Source: Promethearchaeota archaeon (GTDB lineage: Archaea > Asgardarchaeota > Lokiarchaeia > Sigynarchaeales > SOKP01). Taken from it: a DNA stretch of 12,523 nt. Below the pieces are notes generated by a model. That model was given only the letters and a program-made list of their open reading frames with translations. It did not search any database and was not told the DNA's origin. This document shows, piece by piece, positions 6,811 to 12,523 of this stretch. Position 1 is the first letter of the stretch; the number at the start of each line of letters is the position of its first letter. The position numbers were made by a program, and so were the translations under genes. The DNA lies in assembly GCA_004524515.1 (NCBI GenBank), contig SDNV01000086.1, forward strand, positions 1 to 12,523, given 5' to 3'.

Positions 6811-7155
6811 CTATTTATATTCTTTAAGTATTAAAGAAATAAAGTTTTCATTGAATTTCTTGATAATATTAACATCAATCAAGATATAATCAATTCCTTG
6901 AAAATCAACAAGAATTCTTTTTTCAATATAAACTTCAATCTTTATTCCATTATTAATTTCTACCATATCGGATTTTTCATAAAGCTCTGGGCTCATTAAA
7001 CTTTTTTTCGAAGTTAATTCAATATAATAATCAAGGTATGAACCCGCACATGCTTGTTTACTAATTTGATAAATTATCATAATTAAATCCTCTTGTATTT
7101 TAGCATGTGATTCAAGTACATGTTGACTAGCTTCATCCGATAATATAAAATGCAC
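6811..7155 (-). CDS. HesB/IscA-like small protein, cysteine paralogue of the neighbouring selenoproteins
   Basis: An uninterrupted 114-aa protein in the middle of the cluster. The N-terminal strand and helix (FILSDEASQHVLESH), the central strand DLIMIIYQI and the strand IKIEVYIEKRILVDFQGIDYILIDV all match both selenoprotein neighbours. Cys36 (in QACAGSY) stands exactly where they have UGA. Leu41 replaces the Cys found at Sec+5, so the U-x4-C pair of the neighbours is reduced here to a lone Cys. C-terminal CGC cysteines of Fe-S scaffold proteins are missing, so classical IscA function is doubtful. The GTG start is set by a GAGGAG Shine-Dalgarno (7161-7166 on the plus strand) five bases upstream. 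The gene ends with TAG. I see no SECIS-like structure after it, which fits a gene without Sec. Likely co-transcribed with 7354-7719. Confidence 0.78.
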   Translation of the reverse strand: MHFILSDEASQHVLESHAKIQEDLIMIIYQISKQACAGSYLDYYIELTSKKSLMSPELYEKSDMVEINNGIKIEVYIEKRILVDFQGIDYILIDVNIIKKFNENFISLILKEYK

Positions 7156-7288
7156 AAACTCTCCTCTTTATAAGTTTGTTTAATTATCGATAAATGGATT
7201 TAATAAATAAAAAATTTGGTTATAATTTGTAATAATAAAACAAGAATTACACTCAGTAATCATACAAAATTTATTTATTCTTTTTTAA

Positions 7289-7365
7289 GTACATGGAACG
7301 GCTGCGACCGCAAATCACTTTTCTTCTAAGTTTTTTTAAGAAAAGTTCATGTTTTATCCATATAC
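7289..7365 (-). ncRNA. Putative SECIS element B, overlapping the end of the proximal selenoprotein gene
   Basis: Same architecture as the element at 6213-6287. On the minus strand AUGA (7350-7347) faces UGAU (7317-7314), giving U.U, G.A and A.G in tandem. The stem is CTTTTCTT (7345-7338) with AAGAAAAG (7325-7318), perfect over 8 bp though its sequence differs from the other copy. The 12-nt loop is AAAAAAACTTAG, and a second hairpin CGGU-CGCA-GCCG (7310-7299) follows. Here a strong 9-bp closing helix is visible: GTATATGGA (7365-7357) with TCCATGTAC (7297-7289), one G.U pair. Its 5' arm is the last three sense codons of the gene, and the TAA (7356-7354) lies in the junction. The whole is a three-way junction around a SECIS-like kink-turn arm. 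It would serve the UGA at 7600-7602. Confidence 0.82.
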
Positions 7366-7719
7366 ATCATTTTTTTTTTTTATAAAAAGCATTCCCATTT
7401 TTTCACCATTAATTTGACCGATTGCAACATCGATATAAACTAATTCCATACCTCTATATTCTGAAATTATTTCATTCTCGATATACACTTCAATTTCAGG
7501 ATCCCCTTCTATCTCTTTCCATTGGGTAAAATTTTCATTTTCTTCGAGAATCTTATATTTTTCAACTAACTCAAGGACATTGCCACAAAAAGCCATCGTT
7601 CAACTGCTCTTAGAATAATAAAACAGTGCTAATACAAGTCTATTCCTATCTAGTTTTTCAAATGATTTATTTCTTTCGTGAATATACTCCATTGCATTTT
7701 TTGAAAAAGAAATTTTAAC
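7354..7719 (-). CDS. HesB/IscA-like selenoprotein, in-frame UGA at codon 40
   Basis: Taking only the ATG at 7596 gives an 80-aa fragment; the frame continues upstream through a UGA (7602-7600) to a full HesB-like protein of 121 residues. Upstream it reads VKISFSKNAMEYIHE and LVLALFYYSKSS-U-TMAFCGN, matching the sister genes segment by segment. Downstream EIEVYIENEIISEYRGMELVYIDV matches KIEVYIEKRILVDFQGIDYILIDV of the Cys paralogue. Sec40 sits at the Cys36 position of that paralogue, and Cys45 is at Sec+5 as in the distal selenoprotein. The start is uncertain: homology and GGTGAT spacing mark GUU at 7719, AUU at 7713 is close by, and the first canonical codon is ATG 7692, which would remove the first conserved strand. 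It is the first gene of the cluster, divergent from the Ca2+-ATPase. Confidence 0.82.
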
Positions 7720-7724
7720 TTCAA

Positions 7725-7730
7725 ATCACC
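7725..7730 (-). promoter_or_regulatory. Shine-Dalgarno GGTGAT of the proximal selenoprotein gene
   Basis: GGTGAT lies five bases before GUU (7719), the codon aligned with the paralogue's start, and eleven before AUU (7713). The leaders of both selenoprotein genes share AAGGTGAT followed by a five-base spacer, which suggests common origin and a functional site. Confidence 0.55.
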
Positions 7731-7896
7731 TTCATTGGTTTTTTAATTATTTAAATCATTGTCTAATTTTATATTTTAATTATTAATAAAATCTATTATT
7801 TATTCTAATGGGGGATTTTTTCTTTTAAACCAAAATTTATACAAATATTGAATAAAAATTTATTCTAATTAATTTTGAATTATAATCTTTAATTTC

Positions 7897-7915
7897 AAAA
7901 ACCAAAATGGTTTTT
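7897..7915 (+). terminator. Hairpin with T-run in the divergent promoter region
   Basis: AAAAACCA (7897-7904) pairs with TGGTTTTT (7908-7915) around an AAA loop, and the T-run continues to 7917. It looks like a small intrinsic terminator, yet no plus-strand gene ends just before it. It may be incidental in AT-rich DNA or part of the ATPase leader. Confidence 0.25.
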
Positions 7916-7944
7916 TTATGATATTTTATTATCATTACCAATAA

Positions 7945-7966
7945 GTAGAAATATAATTATTTCTAC
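7945..7966. promoter_or_regulatory. 22-bp dyad before the first Ca2+-ATPase, possible operator
   Basis: GTAGAAATA (7945-7953) and TATTTCTAC (7958-7966) are perfect inverted repeats around the 4-base spacer TAAT. The dyad ends 55 bases before the preferred ATG at 8022, near a TATA-like ACTATAAAC at about 7985-7993. That position suits a repressor or activator site for a dimeric regulator. No similar dyad precedes the second ATPase. Confidence 0.4.
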
Positions 7967-8018
7967 ATTTTCTTTATTAATTTAACTATAAACCTCTAAA
8001 TAAAAAATTGGATGAAAT

Positions 8019-10889
8019 ATGATGGAAAAATTGGATATAAACGCACATTCACTGGATGTTCAAGATGTAGTTGAAAAATTAAAAACATCGTTAGAAAAAG
8101 GATTAACTGATGATGAAGTAAATAAACGCCTTGAAAAATATGGCTTAAATGAATTAAGAGAAACTAAAAAAATTTCAGCATGGCAAATCTTTCTAAGTCA
8201 ATTTAAGGATTTTCTAGTTTACTTATTATTGTTTGCCATTGCAATATCTGTTATCGTTGGATTTTATTCACTTTCTATTGGTGAAGAACCTTCTGAATTT
8301 TTAGATGCTTTAGTAATATTTATTATATTAATTCTTAACGCTATTTTAGGGTTTTATCAAGAGTATAAAGCTGAAAAAGCATTAGAAAGCTTAAAAAAGA
8401 TGGCTCCACGTAATGCTAAAGTTAAAAGAAATGGGATAGTAAAAGAAATTGAAGTAAAATATGTTGTTCCTGGAGATATTCTGAAAATAGATGAGGGTGA
8501 TAAATTACCTGCTGATGCCCGGTTAACGCAAGCATACTCTTTATATGTTGATGAGGCGATTCTTACAGGTGAATCTCAAACTGTTGAAAAAAATCTTAAA
8601 TTGGTCGGAGTAAAGACAATGCTCGCAGATCGTAAGAATATGGTATATAGCAATACAATAATTACCCGAGGTAATGGAGAAGCGATTGCTGTAGCAACTG
8701 GTATGCATACAGAGATTGGTAAAATTGCTGAAAAAATTCAAGAAGAAGAACCGGAACCAAGTCCATTTCAAGTTGAAGTAGACCGCTTTGGAAAGTCTTT
8801 AGGAAAATTTATTTTGATTATATGTTTCTTGGTTTTCGCAATAGAATTCTTTATAATTATACTAACTGAAGGTTTAGACTTTGGACCGGAGGAGATTGAT
8901 CATATCGTTGACGCTTTAACCATTGCTATAAGCCTTGCAGTTTCCGCTGTACCAGAAGGATTAGTAGTGGTAATAACAGTAGTTATGAGTATAGGGATGA
9001 GAAAAATGGCAGATAGAAATGCACTGGTGAAAACACTAACTGCTGTCGAGACTTTAGGACGGGTAAATATAATATGTTCAGATAAAACTGGCACACTAAC
9101 TAAAAATGAAATGACTATTGTAAAAATATTTCTTGGAGGAAATGAATATAATGTCGAAGGTGTTGGTTATAATATTGAGGGTAAAATTGTAGATGAATCC
9201 GAGAATGCCGTATCATTGGATTTACCATATTTAAAGAGATTTTTAGAAGTTGGACATATTTGCAATAATTCTAGCGTAACTGTTAGGGAAGATGGAGTAA
9301 ATACTGATGTAGTGGGAGACCCTACTGAGATATGCTTTAAAGTTTTAGCATTGAAAATGGGTCTTGATACTAAAGCCGAAAAACTTAATGAAATTCCCTT
9401 TAACTCAGATAGAAAAATGATGTCTGTTGCTGTAAAAATTAATGATAACCTTTATTCCTTTCTTAAAGGAGCTCCTGATGTTTTATTTAAAAATGCCTCG
9501 AAAGGTGTGCTTAATGGAGAAGAAAAACCGATTAATGAAGTAAAAGATATTTTGCTTAAAAAAAATGAAGAGCTCGCCAAAAATGCTTTAAGAGTGTTAG
9601 GATTGGCATATAAACCCTTACAGGAGAATTTTAATGAAGAAGATATGGAAAGCGATTATATATATCTTGGTCTTGTAGGTATTATTGACCCTGCAAGAGA
9701 TGAGGTTAAAAAATCAATAGCTCAGGCTAGAATGGCGGGTATTAGAACAATAATGATAACAGGAGATCACAAAATCACCGCGATTGCCATTGCAAAACAA
9801 ATTGGACTAACAGATAATGATGAGGCTATTACTGGGGCAGAATTAGAGGAAATGTCGGATGAAGTTTTAGCTAATCGGGTTCAAAATATAGATGTGTTTG
9901 CAAGAGTTACATCAGAACATAAACTACGTATTCTTAAAGTCTTAAAGACTCAAGAAAATGTTGTTTCGATGACCGGCGATGGAGTAAACGATGCTCCTGC
10001 GGTAAAAGGTGCCAATGTCGGAGTTGCAATGGGCTTAAAAGGAACAGAAGTTACGCAAGAAGCTTCAGACATGATTTTAATAGATGATAATTATGCTACT
10101 ATTGTAAATGCAATCGAGGAAGGAAGAGGTATTTTTGAAACTACTAAGAATTTCTTTAGATACATGCTAAGTGCAAATTTTGATGAAATAATCCTAATTT
10201 TAACCGCTTGGATACTTATAAAGCTTTTCGTTAATATTTATCTCGCTATACCCCTTGAACCTATACAAATACTATGGCTAAATATTGCTACTGATGGTAT
10301 CCCTGCGATGGTGTTAGGTTTAACTCCTACAGATCCCGATGTAATGCAATTCAAACCACGAAAAGGTTTTAATATGATTGGTGATATCAAAAAAGCTATA
10401 ATCTTTGTAGCCGTTTTTGCAGCGATTACTGATGTGACATTATATGTAGTCTGTTGGTCGGTTTTAATTCCTGCTTGGAGTGATCCAAGCTCACCGTGGT
10501 ATGACCCCCGTTTAGTTAATGGAACCAGTATATGGGGCGTGAAATATTCAGCAGAGGAATATCAAATTGGTGTGGCACAAACAATTGTTTTTACTAATGT
10601 CGTCTTTTTCGAATTATTCTTTGTATACTCATGTACTTCTGAATATAAACCAATGTGGAAATTTCCAAACAAACATTTATTCTGGGCGACAGCATTGTCA
10701 TTTGGATTACACATAATAATTTTATTCACACCACTTTGCATCGCGTTCCACGCTGTTCCGATGGACAAATGGTTTCATTGGTTAGCGATATTTTTGGGTT
10801 CAGTTTTTATTATACCTGCTGAAGAAACTAGAAAATACCTAAAAAGAAAAAAATTTCAGAAAAGTCCACAAAATTTTGAAATATCATAA
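8019..10889 (+). CDS. SERCA-type P-type Ca2+-transporting ATPase (P2A)
   Basis: A full-length 956-aa P2-type cation pump. Order: N-terminal cation-ATPase domain (about 8-50), M1/M2 (63-114), actuator domain with TGES at 183-186, M3/M4 (262-326) with PEGL at 312-315, phosphorylation site Asp355 in SDKTGTLT, nucleotide-binding KGAP at 483-486, TGD at 581-583, hinge GDGVND at 653-658, then M5-M10. Ligands of both SERCA Ca2+ sites are present: Glu313 (M4), Asn720 and Glu723 (M5, ANFDE), Asn755, Thr758 and Asp759 (M6, WLNIATDG) and Glu865 (M8, FFELF). This points to two Ca2+ per ATP rather than the one-site PMCA/SPCA type. The true start may be the second ATG (8022), which aligns with the start of the tandem copy. 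The ion is inferred from these residues. Confidence 0.93.
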   Translation: MMEKLDINAHSLDVQDVVEKLKTSLEKGLTDDEVNKRLEKYGLNELRETKKISAWQIFLSQFKDFLVYLLLFAIAISVIVGFYSLSIGEEPSEFLDALVIFIILILNAILGFYQEYKAEKALESLKKMAPRNAKVKRNGIVKEIEVKYVVPGDILKIDEGDKLPADARLTQAYSLYVDEAILTGESQTVEKNLKLVGVKTMLADRKNMVYSNTIITRGNGEAIAVATGMHTEIGKIAEKIQEEEPEPSPFQVEVDRFGKSLGKFILIICFLVFAIEFFIIILTEGLDFGPEEIDHIVDALTIAISLAVSAVPEGLVVVITVVMSIGMRKMADRNALVKTLTAVETLGRVNIICSDKTGTLTKNEMTIVKIFLGGNEYNVEGVGYNIEGKIVDESENAVSLDLPYLKRFLEVGHICNNSSVTVREDGVNTDVVGDPTEICFKVLALKMGLDTKAEKLNEIPFNSDRKMMSVAVKINDNLYSFLKGAPDVLFKNASKGVLNGEEKPINEVKDILLKKNEELAKNALRVLGLAYKPLQENFNEEDMESDYIYLGLVGIIDPARDEVKKSIAQARMAGIRTIMITGDHKITAIAIAKQIGLTDNDEAITGAELEEMSDEVLANRVQNIDVFARVTSEHKLRILKVLKTQENVVSMTGDGVNDAPAVKGANVGVAMGLKGTEVTQEASDMILIDDNYATIVNAIEEGRGIFETTKNFFRYMLSANFDEIILILTAWILIKLFVNIYLAIPLEPIQILWLNIATDGIPAMVLGLTPTDPDVMQFKPRKGFNMIGDIKKAIIFVAVFAAITDVTLYVVCWSVLIPAWSDPSSPWYDPRLVNGTSIWGVKYSAEEYQIGVAQTIVFTNVVFFELFFVYSCTSEYKPMWKFPNKHLFWATALSFGLHIIILFTPLCIAFHAVPMDKWFHWLAIFLGSVFIIPAEETRKYLKRKKFQKSPQNFEIS

Positions 10890-10919
10890 AAATTTATTTG
10901 ATCAAAAAGGTTAAAACTC

Positions 10920-10928
10920 TTTTTTTTT
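10920..10928 (+). terminator. T9 run after the first Ca2+-ATPase
   Basis: An uninterrupted run of nine T lies 31 bases after the TAA of the first ATPase gene, a typical archaeal termination signal. If it works, the two pumps are transcribed separately, with the second promoter in the remaining 155 bases. Confidence 0.45.
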
Positions 10929-11083
10929 ATATACTTAAAAACTCAAATAATCTTAAAAATTAAAATAATCAGATTTATGAATCTCGTTCCATAATTGTTT
11001 GGGTTATCTTTTTAAATCTTATTTATTTTTAAATTTCATATTATCTCTAATTTTTTATCATTTATTGAAAATGCGAATCAAAT

Positions 11084-12523
11084 ATGACAAATAAAGATGT
11101 AAATGCACACGCGATAAACATTGATGAAGTAGAAAGATTACTTAATACTTCCTTAATAACGGGGTTATCAGAAGGGGAAGCAGAAAAAAGATTAGAAGAA
11201 TATGGCTTAAATGAACTGGTTCAAAGAAAAAAAATCTCTCCTCTCCAAATTTTTATTGCCCAGTTCAAAGATTTCTTAGTCTATTTGTTATTTTTTGCGA
11301 TAGCTATATCGATTATAGTTGGGTTTTATGCCCTTTCGAGAGGAGAAGAACCTTCAGAATTCTTAGATGCGCTTGTAATTTTCATTATTTTAATATTAAA
11401 TGCAATTCTGGGATTCTATCAAGAATATAAAGCTGAAAAATCATTAGAAAGCCTAAAAAAGTTAGCCCCGCATTATGCTAAGGTTAAACGAGATGGAAAA
11501 ATTAAAGAAATTAGTGTTAAAGAAGTAGTCCCGGGAGATATTGTTCAATTAGAAGAGGGTGAAAAAATACCTTCAGACGCAAGATTAACAAAAGCCTTTT
11601 CTCTCTATGTTGATGAGGCCATTCTCACTGGAGAGTCAAAACCAGTACATAAAAATTTGGATATTGTAGATAAAAAAACAATGTTGGCAGACAGAAAGAA
11701 TTGCATCTATAGCAATACAATAATAACTCGAGGAACCGGAGAAGCAATTGTTATAGCAACGGGAATGCAAACTGAAATTGGAAAAATCGCCGAGAAGATA
11801 CAAGAGGAAGAACCAGAACCAAGTCCTTTTCAACAAGAAGTAGATAGATTCGGAAAAGCACTTGGAAAAGTTATTTTGATTGTATGTTTTCTCGTGTTTG
11901 CGATAGAATTCGTAATTATTTTAGCATTTTCTGGTATGGGATTTCAACAGGAAGAAATAGAGGATATTATAAATGCATTAACAATTGCGATTAGTCTAGC
12001 AGTTTCTGCTGTTCCAGAAGGATTAGTGGTCGTCATTACAGTCGTGATGAGTCTAGGAATGAGACGTATGGCCGATAAAAATGCATTAGTGAAGACTCTA
12101 ACTGCTGTGGAGACGCTAGGTAGGGTAAACGTCATTTGTTCAGATAAAACGGGAACTTTGACTAAAAATGAAATGACGGTTGTAAGAATTTTCATTAATG
12201 ATAACGTCTATAAAGTAGATGGTGTGGGATATAACATATTGGGAAGAATCCTTGATGAACGTAATAATGTAGTCGATATGAATCTTAATTTAATGCGATT
12301 TTTAGAAGTCTGTATGTTCTGTAATAATTCAAGCGTAAATGTCATAAATAATGAAGGAGATACAGAGGTAGTAGGCGACCCTACAGAAATATCACTAAAA
12401 GTCCTCGCAATGAAAATGAATTTACCCACTACAATAGAAAAGATTGATGAAATTCCTTTTAACTCAGATCGAAAAATGATGACGGTTATTGCAAAAATCA
12501 ATGGAGAATTATTTGCACTCATT
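11084..12523 (+). CDS. Second SERCA-type P-type Ca2+-ATPase, tandem paralogue, cut by window end
   Basis: An open frame from ATG 11084 runs without stop to the edge (480 codons), about half of a normal pump. It follows the first ATPase almost segment by segment: same N-terminal NAH motif, GFYQEYKAEK after M2, LTGES in the actuator domain, the shared stretch EEEPEPSPFQ, VPEGLVVVITVV in M4 and CSDKTGTLTKNEMT with the phosphorylated Asp near residue 355. By eye roughly three quarters of residues are identical. M5-M10 lie beyond the window, so only the M4 Glu of the Ca2+ sites can be checked and ion specificity is taken from the neighbour. Differences cluster in the M3-M4 loop and the start of the N domain (INDNVYKVDGVGYNILGRI). 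The gene begins 194 bases after the first pump; no dyad like that at 7945 precedes it, so regulation may differ. Confidence 0.9.
   Translation, partial: MTNKDVNAHAINIDEVERLLNTSLITGLSEGEAEKRLEEYGLNELVQRKKISPLQIFIAQFKDFLVYLLFFAIAISIIVGFYALSRGEEPSEFLDALVIFIILILNAILGFYQEYKAEKSLESLKKLAPHYAKVKRDGKIKEISVKEVVPGDIVQLEEGEKIPSDARLTKAFSLYVDEAILTGESKPVHKNLDIVDKKTMLADRKNCIYSNTIITRGTGEAIVIATGMQTEIGKIAEKIQEEEPEPSPFQQEVDRFGKALGKVILIVCFLVFAIEFVIILAFSGMGFQQEEIEDIINALTIAISLAVSAVPEGLVVVITVVMSLGMRRMADKNALVKTLTAVETLGRVNVICSDKTGTLTKNEMTVVRIFINDNVYKVDGVGYNILGRILDERNNVVDMNLNLMRFLEVCMFCNNSSVNVINNEGDTEVVGDPTEISLKVLAMKMNLPTTIEKIDEIPFNSDRKMMTVIAKINGELFALI

Noticed and set aside
6213..7365. The two similar 70-base segments as mobile-element ends, tRNA-like genes or REP-type repeats
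   Set aside because: They share structure more than sequence, stand only after UGA-containing genes in the same orientation, and have no tRNA arms, target duplications or transposase nearby.
7354..7596. An 80-aa protein starting at the ATG at 7596
   Set aside because: This ATG is only two codons after the UGA at 7600-7602, and homology to both paralogues continues upstream through the UGA. It is the C-terminal part of the selenoprotein.
7850..7865. 16-base palindrome (GAATAAA, AA, TTTATTC)
   Set aside because: Made almost only of A and T in very AT-rich DNA; such dyads are expected by chance and no site context supports it.
8541..9094. Minus-strand open frames inside the Ca2+-ATPase genes (also at 10562-10768 and 11636-12522)
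   Set aside because: They recur at equivalent places in both pumps because the sense strand is conserved; sense-strand homology explains them.
1..12523. CRISPR arrays, rRNA or tRNA genes, insertion sequences
   Set aside because: I saw no regularly spaced direct repeats, no tRNA cloverleaf and no transposase or integrase motifs on either strand.

Overview
The window is AT-rich, archaeal DNA with a eukaryote-like flavour. It carries an Rpn11-like JAMM protease domain, tetratricopeptide proteins, SERCA-type calcium pumps, and 3'-UTR RNA elements that resemble eukaryotic SECIS structures. This mix points to an Asgard (Promethearchaeota) genome, most likely of the Lokiarchaeia type. That assignment is inferred from gene content; there is no rRNA here to confirm it.

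Layout. Positions 1-4490 form a plus-strand run: the 3' end of a TPR protein, a JAMM/MPN protease fused to a TPR-like helical domain, a zinc-finger protein with two C2HC fingers, a radical SAM enzyme, and an Isf-type iron-sulfur flavoprotein. Positions 4559-5996 hold a tight minus-strand cassette of three membrane-associated proteins without recognisable function. Positions 6213-7719 hold a minus-strand cluster of three small HesB/IscA-like paralogues. From 8019 to the right edge are two tandem P-type Ca2+-ATPases, the second cut by the window end.

The most interesting part is the HesB-like cluster. Two of the three genes (6291-6650 and 7354-7719) are interrupted by one in-frame UGA. In both, the UGA falls in the same sequence context, opposite a cysteine (Cys36) of the intact third paralogue (6811-7155). 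Homology continues on both sides of the UGA, and a Cys follows five residues later in both. Directly after each of these two stop codons, and not obviously after the Cys gene, lies a structured RNA. It has an AUGA/GA non-Watson-Crick quartet, an 8-bp stem that differs between copies by compensatory changes, an A-rich 12-nt loop and a second small hairpin. I read these as selenoprotein genes with SECIS elements. No gene in the window uses UGA as its stop (10 TAA, 2 TAG). The two selenoprotein genes also appear to lack a canonical start codon at the position set by homology and a GGTGAT Shine-Dalgarno; AUU and GUU stand there instead.

How the genes may work together: the JAMM-TPR protein and its zinc-finger neighbour could belong to a ubiquitin-like modifier system, though no E1, E2 or ubiquitin gene is in view. 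The radical SAM enzyme and the iron-sulfur flavoprotein suit an anaerobe. The small Sec/Cys HesB-like proteins are probably redox or metal/sulfur-handling proteins. The paired Ca2+ pumps would export or sequester calcium.
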